Shown: positions 1-9,899, numbered from the stretch's first letter. The stretch: 64,000 nt of DNA from Desulfurococcales archaeon (GCA_027022365.1 JALVYU010000026.1:248001-312000); one strand, 5' to 3'. The notes: generated from the letters alone by a model not told the origin. A program made the numbers and translations.

Positions 1-1
1 G

Positions 2-502
2 TTTATTGTACCCGTAGTAGTACTAAGCATTACCGCTGGTCTAGGATTCATGGAGACCTTCGCTTTCTCATTGATAATGCTCTTCATAGGGCTCGGCATC
101 GCTAAGAAACCAGTAAAATCGGTTCTCCCGGAAAAACAGCTTCTCGTCTTTCTAACCGGGAGGTATAAGCCTCGGGCCTTGGCCAGGAGTGCTGAGACGG
201 TTGCCGAGAGAAGACATGTAGCAGGAGTTCCTGAAACAGTCGAAGTTGTAGCACGTGATTCTACCCGGATACCTACGGTCAAAATCGTGGGTGTCTTGAG
301 GGATCCTCTCGGAAACCCCCTTGCGAACCAAGAGCTGGAAGTCCATGTTAACGGTAGGCTGCATACCCGGGTTAGAACAGGGTCTTCCGGCGAGTACGCA
401 GTGTATTATACCCCGGATGGCCCGGGCCTATATGAGGTAGAGATCAGGCTTGGTGGTAGAACTATTCTCAGGAAAAGGGTTAGGGTGGGTGTGCGGGGTT
501 GA
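2..502 (+). CDS. Membrane protein with C-terminal Ig-like domain (5' end missing)
   Basis: The frame is open from the left edge, so the start lies outside the window. The visible part begins inside a hydrophobic stretch (two near-continuous membrane segments up to about base 105), followed by a basic linker and a roughly 75-residue beta-rich domain with a 'DPLGNPLANQELEV' strand pattern, as in Ig-like or carboxypeptidase-regulatory folds. It overlaps the next gene by 4 bases, so the two are translationally coupled. By position next to a VirB4-like ATPase it could be the membrane channel or platform (a CedA/VirB6-like role), but the visible sequence is too short to prove this. The exported Ig-like tail is unusual for such a protein. 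Confidence 0.75.
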   Translation, partial: FIVPVVVLSITAGLGFMETFAFSLIMLFIGLGIAKKPVKSVLPEKQLLVFLTGRYKPRALARSAETVAERRHVAGVPETVEVVARDSTRIPTVKIVGVLRDPLGNPLANQELEVHVNGRLHTRVRTGSSGEYAVYYTPDGPGLYEVEIRLGGRTILRKRVRVGVRG

Positions 503-2328
503 AGAGGTATTATTACCAGGTTTACCCGGTGAACTATTCTCTGCTCCACGAGGACGAGCAGATCAGTATTATCGAGGGCTTCAAGGATCTCCTAAACCAG
601 GTGAGGGGGGACCTGATAATAACCTGTAGGAGGGAGGTTAAGGAAATACGCTGGGAGGATCGCGTGTTCGAAGCCGACCTCTACAGCTTCTATATAGAGT
701 CTTTGGAGCGTATCGATGAGTTGTTAGAGGTTTCAGGCCTGCTCTACCAGCCTCTCCTGAACCCGCCTCCGAGCCTCCTCGATCCCGGCCGGGCCCTGGT
801 CAAGCCCAGATACATTATCCATGATGGGAGGATCTACCGTGTCCTATCGGCCTACAGGTTGCCTGCAACGCTTACAGAGGGCTTCTTGCAAGAGATCCTT
901 CCACTGGTCGATGAAGCGAGGATCCTTGTAAAGCCCCTCCACAGACACTATGCTGTCAGAATGCTTCAGCATAGATACAGGTTTCTAAGAGCCCTCATGG
1001 CCAGCTACCAGTATGAGGGTAGGCCACCCGACTTACACATCGAAGAGGAATATACCGTCCTCGAGGAGCTTCTTCAATCGCTTGTTAGGAGGGAGACCAG
1101 TCTATTCGGTATTAGATTCGTATTGGTAGTAAGTGGTGGTTCTCGTGAGGAGGCTAGGGCTAGAGCAGAGTATGTAAAACGTGAATTGGAATCTATGGGT
1201 TTTGACGTTGACAGCCCGGCTTTTCTACAGTGGCTTATGTATGAGCTAAAAGAACCTAACCCTATTTACACTGATACTCATACCTTGGGAGCTTTCTTCC
1301 CATTCATATCTAACACGCTTATGGAGACCGACGAGGTATTCCTCGGGCTGTCTAGGATCGATAAGAGCCCGGTGTTCTACGATATCTACATCCATACAAA
1401 CTATAACCTGGTGGTTCTAGGTATTCCGGGCGCCGGTAAATCGGTTACCGGCAAAGTACTCATATACAGGTATTATAGGAGGTATGGAGAGGACATCGAC
1501 TTCTACGTTATAGATCCTGAGAACGAGTACCGACCCCTTCTACATCAGTCAGGGGGGCAGGTCATAGAGGTCAAGCCCGGGGAACCCCTAGGCCTCGACC
1601 CGTTAAAGCTACTACCGAAAAGCGATGCCGTCGACGTAGTCTCTACACTAGCTAATATTCCAGGGCATCTATACGGAGAGTTAGCCAGCCTTGTAAAGAA
1701 ACATGAAAGTATATGGAGCCTTTACGGAGAAGCTTCCGATGAACTTAGAAAATATCTGAAAGGACTACTCGAGGGACCCGAGTCATTTGTTTTCCAGGGA
1801 GAACCGGTTGAATTGGGCAACCGTGTCGGTATATTGCTTCGCGGTGTTGAGAGCGAGAAGCTCAAAAACATTATATCACTCCTAGTATTCGCTAGGATCT
1901 GGAGGAACATTGAGGAAGCCCCAAGATCGAGGAGAAAAGTTGTTGTCGTCGATGAGGCCTGGCTCCTCCTAAAGAACCCTAATGCTGCTAGGTGGATGGA
2001 GGCTATTTCTAGGAGAGGCCGTAAACGCAATGTTGCATTCATATTTCTTACCCAGCAACCACAGGATGTTCTACGCAACCCGGTTGGTAGCCTCATAGTC
2101 AGGAATGCTGCTTCTAAGCTCCTCCTTATGCAGGATATTAATGCCATCGATGCGGTCTCTAAAGAGTTCAAGCTGAGCGAGGCCGAGAAGCAGGAGCTTC
2201 TCCGGGCTCAGCCAGGCGAGGGGATCCTTATCACGGAGAACACTAGGCTCTCGCTTAGGATCACCCTCTCGAAGAAGGAGTATAGGCTCTTCACTACCAG
2301 GCCTACAGAGGTCGAAGAGGCGGCCTAG
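499..2328 (+). CDS. VirB4/HerA-like secretion or DNA-transfer ATPase
   Basis: A 609-residue ATPase. The Walker A motif 'GIPGAGKSV' lies near residue 310, 'FYVIDPENEY' follows, Walker B 'VVVVDEAWLLL' is near residue 481, and a 'FLTQQPQDVL' sensor-like motif is near 517; this is the VirB4/TraC/HerA arrangement. Such hexameric motors power type IV secretion, conjugation and, in crenarchaea, the Ced DNA-import system (CedB). The TTG start overlaps the upstream stop codon. It is followed one base later by a VirB11/TadA-type ATPase, so the pair looks like a transfer or pilus engine. The assignment to the superfamily is firm; the specific substrate (DNA or protein) is inference. Confidence 0.88.
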   Translation: MKRYYYQVYPVNYSLLHEDEQISIIEGFKDLLNQVRGDLIITCRREVKEIRWEDRVFEADLYSFYIESLERIDELLEVSGLLYQPLLNPPPSLLDPGRALVKPRYIIHDGRIYRVLSAYRLPATLTEGFLQEILPLVDEARILVKPLHRHYAVRMLQHRYRFLRALMASYQYEGRPPDLHIEEEYTVLEELLQSLVRRETSLFGIRFVLVVSGGSREEARARAEYVKRELESMGFDVDSPAFLQWLMYELKEPNPIYTDTHTLGAFFPFISNTLMETDEVFLGLSRIDKSPVFYDIYIHTNYNLVVLGIPGAGKSVTGKVLIYRYYRRYGEDIDFYVIDPENEYRPLLHQSGGQVIEVKPGEPLGLDPLKLLPKSDAVDVVSTLANIPGHLYGELASLVKKHESIWSLYGEASDELRKYLKGLLEGPESFVFQGEPVELGNRVGILLRGVESEKLKNIISLLVFARIWRNIEEAPRSRRKVVVVDEAWLLLKNPNAARWMEAISRRGRKRNVAFIFLTQQPQDVLRNPVGSLIVRNAASKLLLMQDINAIDAVSKEFKLSEAEKQELLRAQPGEGILITENTRLSLRITLSKKEYRLFTTRPTEVEEAA

Positions 2329-2329
2329 A

Positions 2330-3925
2330 TTGAAGAAGATCAGGCTCCCCTTCAAGATTAAACTATTGTTTTCCCCACGGGAGAGGAGACAGCAGATCGT
2401 GGGGGCTGGCCCGCGTCTTATCAGCTATCATGCTAGTGCATATGTTACCTCTGGCGAGATTATCAAGGTCTACAATACTGGTTATGAGAACATGGCCACG
2501 GTCTACATCGTAGATGAGGGCGGTAGGGGACTATACATTGTTGATGAGCCCAGGGTGCCGGAGGAAGTCAAGAATGTCTATGGCCTCATAATGGAGCATC
2601 TGAGCTACTCCCTGAAGCCGGCCCAGGTTTCTAATATTGAGGACTATGTGAAGAACCTGGTGTGGGAGGCGGCTGAGGAGCTCGGAGTCGTAGATATTGT
2701 AGAGCAACACATCAAGACCCTGAACTACTATATTATGAGGGATGTCATAGGCTATGGCTATATTGATGTCCCTATGAGGGATCCCCTTGTTGAAGAGATC
2801 AGTATGGAGGGGCCGGGTGTACCAGTAGCTATTGTTCACCGCGATGTCTCTAACTATACGTGGCTGGACACAAACATTGTTATACCGAGCGAGGAGGAAG
2901 CGGCTGTATTTGTCCAGAAACTGGCCCAGAAGTGTGGTAAGTATATATCGACGGCTTTCCCGATCCTAGAGGCCCGTTCCCCGGAAGGTCATAGAATAGC
3001 CTTGGCTCTAGGCGAGGTATCTGGCCGGGGCTCCAGTTTCACGATTAGGAAGTTCCCTGAGAAGCCCCTCACGATTACTCAGCTCATAGATTATGGAACC
3101 CTATCCCCCCTCATGGCGGCTTATTTCTGGATCCTCCTCGAAAACCTAGCGTTTATCCTAATAATAGGAGGGATGGCTACAGGGAAGACCACTACACTTC
3201 AAGCCCTTCTAACTTTAGGTCCACCAGACTACAAGTACGTTACGATCGAGGACACGCCAGAACTAAGGCTTCCTCATACCCACTGGGATCCATTGTATAC
3301 CAGGAAAGGCTATACAATAGGATCCTCACAACTCGACATAGACCTCTTTGAGTTAACAAAATTCTCGCTAAGGAGGAGAGGCCAATATATTGTGGTAGGC
3401 GAGGTCCGTGGAAAGGAGATCCAGTCCCTGGTCCAGGCTGCGGCTACTGGCCAGGGGTCTATGTGTACTTTTCATGCTAACTCTATCGAGGAGGCTTTCT
3501 TGAGGATTACTAGCCCCCCGCTCGATGTTAAGCCAGCCTTCCTCATGCTGATATGGAGTATAGTCCTTATGAGGCGTGTAAGACTGAAGGACGGCCGTGT
3601 TGTCCGGAGAATGGCTAAGGTATGGGAAATAACCGGGCTAGATCTAGAATCAAACAAACCAATACCCCTAAACTATACGGAGGTATTCTCTTGGGATCCG
3701 TTCACGGACTCCTTCAAACCAGATACACCCGAGGAAGTTATCAGTAGGAGCTATAGGTTGAAGCAAGTAGCTAAAGCCAGCGGCTTAGCATCGAATGAGC
3801 TTCTGGAAGAGATAAGAATAAGGGCTAGGTATCTTGAGGAGATGGTGAAGGATAAGGTATTCGATTACAATGATGTATCCAAGAGATTGTTTAAATATTA
3901 TAAGAGTAAGATAAAAAAGAATTAG
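2330..3925 (+). CDS. TadA/VirB11/GspE-family secretion ATPase
   Basis: A 531-residue type II/IV secretion ATPase. It has an N-terminal domain of about 230 residues, Walker A 'GGMATGKTTTL' near residue 280, an Asp box 'YVTIEDTPELRLPH' and the later 'VVGEVRGKE' and 'GQGSMCTFHA' motifs typical of GspE/TadA/FlaI ATPases. These energise assembly of type IV pilus-like filaments or act as VirB11 in conjugation machines. The TTG start sits one base after the upstream VirB4-like gene. The matching TadC-like platform genes begin near 11.9 kb, after an intervening accessory block of about 8 kb. Family assignment is secure; which filament it serves is inferred from the neighbourhood. Confidence 0.9.
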   Translation: MKKIRLPFKIKLLFSPRERRQQIVGAGPRLISYHASAYVTSGEIIKVYNTGYENMATVYIVDEGGRGLYIVDEPRVPEEVKNVYGLIMEHLSYSLKPAQVSNIEDYVKNLVWEAAEELGVVDIVEQHIKTLNYYIMRDVIGYGYIDVPMRDPLVEEISMEGPGVPVAIVHRDVSNYTWLDTNIVIPSEEEAAVFVQKLAQKCGKYISTAFPILEARSPEGHRIALALGEVSGRGSSFTIRKFPEKPLTITQLIDYGTLSPLMAAYFWILLENLAFILIIGGMATGKTTTLQALLTLGPPDYKYVTIEDTPELRLPHTHWDPLYTRKGYTIGSSQLDIDLFELTKFSLRRRGQYIVVGEVRGKEIQSLVQAAATGQGSMCTFHANSIEEAFLRITSPPLDVKPAFLMLIWSIVLMRRVRLKDGRVVRRMAKVWEITGLDLESNKPIPLNYTEVFSWDPFTDSFKPDTPEEVISRSYRLKQVAKASGLASNELLEEIRIRARYLEEMVKDKVFDYNDVSKRLFKYYKSKIKKN

Positions 3926-4021
3926 CTATCTTTATTTATAATTTGTTATAATTTATATTGTTATAAAGGAAAAGTATTCTCAGATATGTATGTTTATTAA
4001 AAAGTGCTTGTTTAGAGATTT

Positions 4022-6328
4022 TTAAGATAGCTGTGGGGCTGTTACATGAATATTTATTTCACAACTTAGATAGTCTCCGACATCTTTATCGTAATTTATA
4101 TTCATATATGAGTCACTTGATGTTGCCAGATAGTTCCATTCTATATAGAATGATGCATGTGCTTCATTGACGCGTGTTCCACTACCTGAATAGTAGAATC
4201 TTATCGGTATATCGAGGCTGTTACTGCCAGTATCCATAGTACTCGGGTCAAGTGAATACAGTATTTTATCCGCGATACTAGCGCTTACTCCAATGACTGT
4301 AACTGCGGCTTCAAACACTGTTTCATATGGTATAGGAACTATAAGATCAGCTACAAATAGTATTGTCGAAGCCGCATTGGCGTAATCTTCGATTGCTACC
4401 GCTATGGATCTAGCTTGTGATATTTTCCTGTGAACATCGCTTGTTACATCGTTTTGGTTCATATCATTAGCATATACAACGTTGAAGTCTTTATACCCAA
4501 ATCCTGGCTGACCCTCATTGGGATTATTTGTGCCGACCTTTGCATTGATCTCCATCTTGCTGATCTTATAGTAGTTGCTTGTCGGATGATAGGGGGCTAA
4601 GCAAACAGATTCTTGACAGTACTGGTACCATACTTCCTTAGTGTACCCGAGATATAGACGTATTGTAGCATATTCTAAGTTTTTATTCCAATAGATATCG
4701 TAAATTCCTAGGTAGCCATGGTTGTTTATCCACCAATATCTCTCCTCACCGAATTCCCAGTTATAATACGCTACGGCTTTTGTTCCGTCGAATTCATGTT
4801 CGATATAAAAGTCGACTCTGCTTACATAAGCTTTTATGGGTGGAGGCGTTGGACCATAGTCGTAACATTCAAACTCGATCTTAAGCATGATTGATTCGGC
4901 ATCGCTCGGTATTTCAACGTAGTCTGCTATTTGATGATACTTGCCATCGCTGAGATCGATCCATGGTCCGTATGTGGTGGTAGCGGGGTCTCCTTCAACT
5001 TTATAATAGCCCTCTATTTCTAATAGTATATAACCATTATTGTTACGATGACGTAATTTATCCATTATTTTAAATGCTAAATCAAGTGAGCTACCATTTT
5101 TAATAACGATCTCTTGATCTTTATCGATTAAAGCTTGTAGTACGTTTAATTTTTCTGTACCATCCGAGAGAACCGCTTCGGCGAATTTAAGAGGCTCTAA
5201 TTGTTTCTTTTTAATTTCCTTAACATTATTTGAATCGGCTAGTGCTATGTAATTGATTTTATGAAAGCCCGTTGAGACTATCTTGATCGCTATGTCTCTA
5301 CTATTATGCAGGGGCGTTGCTGATAGATCTATTGCCTCAAGATACCAATTATGCCTAGGCTCTATCGTGGCTATTTTTATCCACTTCCCATTAGAATAAC
5401 CATATATTATTAATGATGTTTTATACAGAACATCCGTACCAAGTAGTAGTAACTTGGGCTTGTGCCCCAGTCTCGGAAAAATAACAGTATATGTATCATT
5501 AGGCCTTGTCGTGATGTAGCCTATGTTCATAAACCATACCTTGAATGCAAAGTTATTACCATATTTATCCAGTACCTTGATTGGTCTGACAAGTCTATTT
5601 TTGTCTTTTATAATAAAGACTTTGCCTGTACTGCTCTCAGAGACAACTATGTCCCCCTTAGTCTTTGTTATATAGTATGCTTTAATATTGTAAATATGGT
5701 CTTCTTCTCCATCTCTTTCTATGATTCTAAATTTAATCTTATTTTCATTTATACTGAATTGACTGGGATAGATCAAGTAATAATCCTTCTTCACCTCAGT
5801 ACCTTTAGCCAGTGGAAGCAGGTTATTGATATATACATATTTTCCATCGATAAAGCTATATAATCGGGGGCAACCACCTCCAGAAGAACCCGTGGATACC
5901 GTTACGGCTATTCTGGCTCTAATCTTCCCGGAAGATGGTTGTTCTGCTCTAACATATGCGTAAAAGAGTACTTTCTCGCTCTTCACAGAGTTTATATGTG
6001 TATTATCAGAGTACTGATATATGGATGCATAACCATTCGTAGAATAAAGGTACAGTGCATAATCTCCTCTAATACCCTTGCCATATGCTCTGCTATAACT
6101 GTCAGCTATAATGTTCCAATAACTAGGATCTCCTTCATGATCGAAAGTTAGACCCTTGAATAATTCACCTACATTATAGTACTTGCTAGGTATTGTAAAA
6201 TCATAGTTATACGGCCCTTCTACTAATGTAGTGGATTCAGCGTGCACTGTCGGAATATAGGCTGGTATAATGACAATAGATAATGTAATGAATATTGCGA
6301 GAAAGGGGATACCTGTCTTCCCCCTCAT
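4022..6328 (-). CDS. Large secreted surface protein
   Basis: A 768-residue protein with a clear signal peptide (residues 1-30, basic start, hydrophobic core, ending 'TVHA'). The rest is rich in beta-strand, tyrosine, asparagine and serine, with many potential N-glycosylation sites, and there is no C-terminal membrane anchor. One region around residues 430-520 resembles a lectin-like or carbohydrate-binding beta-sandwich, but I do not recognise a family. It stands alone, convergent with the ATPase gene and divergent from the next membrane protein. Probably a secreted or surface-attached protein. AT-richer codon use than the ATPase genes suggests a different history. Confidence 0.75.
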   Translation of the reverse strand: MRGKTGIPFLAIFITLSIVIIPAYIPTVHAESTTLVEGPYNYDFTIPSKYYNVGELFKGLTFDHEGDPSYWNIIADSYSRAYGKGIRGDYALYLYSTNGYASIYQYSDNTHINSVKSEKVLFYAYVRAEQPSSGKIRARIAVTVSTGSSGGGCPRLYSFIDGKYVYINNLLPLAKGTEVKKDYYLIYPSQFSINENKIKFRIIERDGEEDHIYNIKAYYITKTKGDIVVSESSTGKVFIIKDKNRLVRPIKVLDKYGNNFAFKVWFMNIGYITTRPNDTYTVIFPRLGHKPKLLLLGTDVLYKTSLIIYGYSNGKWIKIATIEPRHNWYLEAIDLSATPLHNSRDIAIKIVSTGFHKINYIALADSNNVKEIKKKQLEPLKFAEAVLSDGTEKLNVLQALIDKDQEIVIKNGSSLDLAFKIMDKLRHRNNNGYILLEIEGYYKVEGDPATTTYGPWIDLSDGKYHQIADYVEIPSDAESIMLKIEFECYDYGPTPPPIKAYVSRVDFYIEHEFDGTKAVAYYNWEFGEERYWWINNHGYLGIYDIYWNKNLEYATIRLYLGYTKEVWYQYCQESVCLAPYHPTSNYYKISKMEINAKVGTNNPNEGQPGFGYKDFNVVYANDMNQNDVTSDVHRKISQARSIAVAIEDYANAASTILFVADLIVPIPYETVFEAAVTVIGVSASIADKILYSLDPSTMDTGSNSLDIPIRFYYSGSGTRVNEAHASFYIEWNYLATSSDSYMNINYDKDVGDYLSCEINIHVTAPQLS

Positions 6329-6472
6329 ACTCAGGCACCATAGTTTTCTTCACCTAGGGAAATAAATATATCTTATATAAAATGATCATCTAATGTCATG
6401 GAGGTAACATTTATATAAACGTTTCTTTTTCGTGTATTATCGTTAGGAGTTGTTGGTTTTGAAGTGGTTGCA

Positions 6473-7570
6473 ATGCTTCTCAGGAAGTGGATGAAGCTGT
6501 TGTTTATTATTGTTATTGTTGTTGGTTTTGCTCTCTACACTTTCTTCTTCCTCACGTATTACAGATACTATCCTGGGGTATCGGGTAATAACGAGATCAT
6601 AGTTAGCATAGGGAGCGTTAAGAAAGCAGAGGATGTAGTAGAGAGGATACTCGATAAATATTGGGGTAAGGTTGATAAGCTTTGGATCTACAAGACGAAT
6701 ATTTACTGGAGCAGAAAAGACATACAGATCGAATATGATAGTTATCCCCTGAACTACTCGTATGAGTTCCGGGTTTTTATTCTCCGAAAAATACTCGGCC
6801 AGATCGAGGCGAGAACGGAGCTTTATTTTAGGGCGCCTCATCATCCGTGGGATAATGTTACATGGATACAATATGACCGGGTCCACAACAGGCTACTGAT
6901 ATACCATAACGGTATTTTCTCAGGAGATGAGCCATCGGGAGCTGGCAATGTTAATGCACTCTTCTACCTCGATAAGAATAGGTTCGTGATAATCAATCTC
7001 GTACCAGCAGAATACTGCATACCGAACGGAACCAGCCTAACCACCTTCAAATACAACGGAACATATATAAAGCTCCCCAGCCCCTGTAGCCCTAGAGATC
7101 GCGAACATCTAAGATTCTGGTACATTTATTTCGTCCCACCATACATTCACACCTTTACCGAGCCCTATGATGAAGAACTAGCCCCAGTATATATAGCAAA
7201 TATTGTCGTGATAACACATAATATGACGGATAAAGTCTTCATGGACAAGAACTTCAGAGAATATCTTGGGGAATTGAGGCGGCTTAGAGATGAATGGATC
7301 AAGAGGTTCAATGATACTGGGTTCACGGCATTACGGGATGAACATGGAAAAGTGGCCGAACTAGACTTCGACTCGAGAGAAATCCCGCAAACACTGGAAA
7401 ACACGAGGTTCTTCAAGGAGTTCGAGGAAAACCTCACAGATATCCTCTGGCACACGCTCATAAAACCCATCCTACAATACATACATGTCCACGCAAACAG
7501 CCTATGGGACATAATGTTCGCACTACTAATAAACAAGCATGAAGCAATATACCTAGAACCTCTAACGTGA
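6473..7570 (+). CDS. Membrane-anchored protein of unknown function
   Basis: About 365 residues. A basic start is followed by a single membrane segment (about residues 7-31), then a soluble domain that is probably outside the cell and has several potential N-glycosylation sites. No known motif recognised. The ATG at 6473 is preferred over the in-frame GTG at 6464. A TATA-like box (catttatataaacg, near 6409-6421) lies upstream. It is divergent from the secreted protein gene at 4022-6328; the pair may share surface functions. Confidence 0.65.
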   Translation: MLLRKWMKLLFIIVIVVGFALYTFFFLTYYRYYPGVSGNNEIIVSIGSVKKAEDVVERILDKYWGKVDKLWIYKTNIYWSRKDIQIEYDSYPLNYSYEFRVFILRKILGQIEARTELYFRAPHHPWDNVTWIQYDRVHNRLLIYHNGIFSGDEPSGAGNVNALFYLDKNRFVIINLVPAEYCIPNGTSLTTFKYNGTYIKLPSPCSPRDREHLRFWYIYFVPPYIHTFTEPYDEELAPVYIANIVVITHNMTDKVFMDKNFREYLGELRRLRDEWIKRFNDTGFTALRDEHGKVAELDFDSREIPQTLENTRFFKEFEENLTDILWHTLIKPILQYIHVHANSLWDIMFALLINKHEAIYLEPLT

Positions 7571-7955
7571 TAGAAATAAATTAATTAGGAATTTTGATCC
7601 GATAAAAGTGAAGTAGCCTTAGGAGGGGCTGACGCGGCCTCACGCCTCTAGCACGGGTATTTGGCGACCTCCGGTGCACTCTAGTCATAACTATAAAAGA
7701 GGATCTAGCGATTCCGCTCATTTTGAGTAAAAATGATGGAGATTAGAAATTTAGTGAGCCATTTTAGCTGGGAAAGACTACTCTTTCTCCTTAGCATGAG
7801 TGTTAATTTCTATATGGACAATGTATGTATTCGGTTAAACATGTATCGAACATACTTCATATAAACAATTACGTAGAAAGGTTATCTATAGGTTGATAAA
7901 GCAAAGTTACTTATAAATAACAATGCTTGTACACCAAGTTTTTCTCTATATAGAA
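7571..7955. other. Intergenic region with a GC-rich patch
   Basis: A 385-base stretch without a convincing gene. Bases about 7611-7690 are markedly GC-richer than the flanks and could be a small RNA or the remnant of a gene. A good TATA box (actataaaagagg, 7690-7702) lies after it and precedes a 43-codon reading frame listed separately. The remainder is AT-rich with nothing recognised. Confidence 0.4.
7733..7864 (+). CDS. Possible 43-aa small protein
   Basis: A short frame starting with two ATGs about 35 bases downstream of a good TATA box (actataaaagagg). The predicted peptide is hydrophobic in its middle ('LLFLLSMSVNFYMD') and could be a small membrane peptide. No Shine-Dalgarno site is evident, which would fit a leaderless or near-leaderless transcript. 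No family is recognised; it may equally be chance. Confidence 0.22.
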   Translation: MMEIRNLVSHFSWERLLFLLSMSVNFYMDNVCIRLNMYRTYFI

Positions 7956-8333
7956 TTACATAAGCATAGGCTCTCTGAATTTGCCTATCTTTTCTAACAA
8001 TACTCTAACTGGTATGATCTCTAGAGTGTTGTCTCGGCCCACGACCAATACCAAGTCGCCTTTCTTGATATCCAGCGATTTAGCGAAAGCCTTGGGTATA
8101 GAGTATACCGCACTTACGTTTGTTTTCCACACTTTAACTTTCTTCACATTCCACGCAGTCTTCTTAACTACACGTACAGCGTACTCTCTACCTATATTGC
8201 TATCGATAGGCACATAAAGAATCCTATCAATACCTAGAACAGCAAACACCTCCTCTCCAGCTGGTACTATGAAGTGTCTAGACGTTATATAGTACGATAC
8301 ATTACCCATAACTTTAAGTACTTTAATGTACAT
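7956..8333 (-). CDS. AbrB/SpoVT-type DNA-binding protein
   Basis: About 125 residues. The C-terminal half carries the swapped-hairpin AbrB signature 'SIPKAFAKSLDIKKGDLVLV', as in archaeal transcription regulators and antitoxins. The N-terminal half (beta-rich, about 65 residues) is not recognised. The ATG at 8333 is preferred to the GTG at 8342. It is divergent from the ParB-DUF488 cassette, so it may regulate it. A second AbrB-type gene lies at 20009-20350. Confidence 0.75.
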   Translation of the reverse strand: MYIKVLKVMGNVSYYITSRHFIVPAGEEVFAVLGIDRILYVPIDSNIGREYAVRVVKKTAWNVKKVKVWKTNVSAVYSIPKAFAKSLDIKKGDLVLVVGRDNTLEIIPVRVLLEKIGKFREPMLM

Positions 8334-8559
8334 ATGTACCACCGGTCAACTCCTATTTTCATCCTAAATAAATACTTACTGAACTCTTAATGAACTTCAT
8401 TTAGAATACTATAAAACTATGGAATAGTATTTCTTTTATATAATTTTTCATTAGTTATACATCATATTGTTAAACTCTATGAGAAGAACAGCTATAATCC
8501 TATACACGTCATATTTTTTATAAGATTAAAGTGGTGATATAGTACTTGGTGTCTCGTAG

Positions 8560-9612
8560 TTGAAAATTCCTATAGGTAAGCTTATTATAAATCCCGAGAT
8601 CGTTGCTAGAACTAAAATTGATGAGGAATACCTTAAGCTTTTAATGAAGAGTCTTAAGGAGGATGGCCAATTACATCCTATTACTGTGAGACCACTACCT
8701 GATGGAAGATATGAAATTATTGATGGTCTTCACAGAGTGGAAGCTGCTAAAAGACTTGGCTGGAAGGACATTGAGGCCAACGTTGTATCAGTAGATGATC
8801 TTGAAGCTAAGTTTCTATCACTTAAGGCTAATCTTGTTAGGAGGAACCTTGAGCCTGTTCAAGAGGGCGAACTGATATACCGTATAATGGTTAAACACAA
8901 ACTTACTGAGAAGCAAGTAGCTGAAAGGCTCGGGGTATCTGTTGAATGGGTTTCAAAGAGACTAGCACTAGTACTTAAGGTACATGAAAAGGTTAGGAAG
9001 CTGGTAGCTGAAGGTAAGTTATCGTTAGGTCACGCTGTAGTTATATCGAGGATCAAGGATCCTACTAAACAAGTAAAGTTCGCTTACTTAATAATAAGAA
9101 ATAGTTGGAGCGTTAAACAAGCAGAGGAAGCACTCATAGAGTTCATAAACGATACCATATTCACGATAGGCTATGAAGGTAGGAGTTTTGAGGAGTTCGT
9201 AGACTTATTGAAGAAGCATGAGATCAAGGTTGTTATGGATATTAGGCATGAAGTAGACTTCGTTAAGCAGGAGTTCTCGGGAGAGCTACTAAAGAGGCAA
9301 CTCCCTGTCTATGGTATCAGATATATTCAGTTGAAGGAGCTTGGAGTACCTAGAATGATAAGAGAGCCATATATAGAGGGTAAACTTTCATTTGAATGCT
9401 TTAAGCAGTGGTATCTATGGTGGATTGAGAAGAATCGTGATGAATGGGAGAAGAAGCTAAGGGAAGCAAAGAGAATAGGGTACATTACTTTACTATGTGT
9501 CGAAAGATATCCTAAGCCACATGGAGCACAGAAACATTACTGTCATAGAGATATCCTTGCTGATTATCTAATAAGACAAGGCTTCTTCGAAAAAAGAGTT
9601 GATATTATATGA
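8560..9612 (+). CDS. ParB-like N-terminal domain / HTH / DUF488 fusion protein
   Basis: A 350-residue fusion. Residues 1-100 are a ParB/sulfiredoxin-type domain with the 'DGLHRVEAAKRLGW' box (residues 55-68); residues 115-137 form a KorB-like helix-turn-helix ('LTEKQVAERLGVSVEWVSK'); from residue 200 a DUF488 domain begins with 'FTIGYEGRSFEEF' and ends with the diagnostic 'CVERYP...CHRDILADYL' near 320-345. ParB-type domains bind CTP, act as nucleases or kinases, and appear in DNA-modification defence systems; DUF488 has no firm function. The TTG start follows a stop codon in frame, with a TATA-like box (tttttataaga) upstream. It heads a tightly packed four-gene operon ending in a nuclease-like gene. 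Confidence 0.88.
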   Translation: MKIPIGKLIINPEIVARTKIDEEYLKLLMKSLKEDGQLHPITVRPLPDGRYEIIDGLHRVEAAKRLGWKDIEANVVSVDDLEAKFLSLKANLVRRNLEPVQEGELIYRIMVKHKLTEKQVAERLGVSVEWVSKRLALVLKVHEKVRKLVAEGKLSLGHAVVISRIKDPTKQVKFAYLIIRNSWSVKQAEEALIEFINDTIFTIGYEGRSFEEFVDLLKKHEIKVVMDIRHEVDFVKQEFSGELLKRQLPVYGIRYIQLKELGVPRMIREPYIEGKLSFECFKQWYLWWIEKNRDEWEKKLREAKRIGYITLLCVERYPKPHGAQKHYCHRDILADYLIRQGFFEKRVDII

Positions 9613-9623
9613 GGGAGGCTACA

Positions 9624-9899
9624 ATGCTTGTAGGCGTTATATATCGAAGTAAAGAGGTAGAGATTCTAGGTATTGAGTTAGTTACATCTAGAGAACTATT
9701 TGGTCAAGCAATATACTGTCCTCTCTGCCGTAAAGAACTTAAGGGATGGAGTGAAGGATGTACAGTATTTCACTTATATTGTGATCACTGCGGTATTGCG
9801 ATAACAGTGGCTAACACCAATATTCTTGAAGATAAAGATCTTAGCGATCTAGAAGCTAAGCTCCTTTCTCTATTCGACGAAATAAGCTCTAGGTGGTAG
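9624..9899 (+). CDS. Small zinc-ribbon protein in ParB-DUF488 cassette
   Basis: About 91 residues. Two CxxC pairs, 'CPLCRKE' and 'CDHCG', with additional His residues between them, indicate a zinc ribbon of about 25 residues in the middle. The ATG at 9624 is preferred because GGGAGG lies 5 bases upstream; the alternative ATG at 9609 overlaps the previous stop codon. It overlaps the next gene's ribosome-binding region. Function unknown; possibly a nucleic-acid-binding partner of its neighbours. Confidence 0.72.
   Translation: MLVGVIYRSKEVEILGIELVTSRELFGQAIYCPLCRKELKGWSEGCTVFHLYCDHCGIAITVANTNILEDKDLSDLEAKLLSLFDEISSRW

Noticed and set aside
5462-5863. 133-aa plus-strand frame inside the secreted protein gene
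   Set aside because: Shadow of the longer minus-strand gene with a signal peptide; no RBS.
7611-7690. GC-rich patch as a minus-strand coding tail
   Set aside because: A basic frame can be read through it, but it has no start, no RBS and no recognised family.
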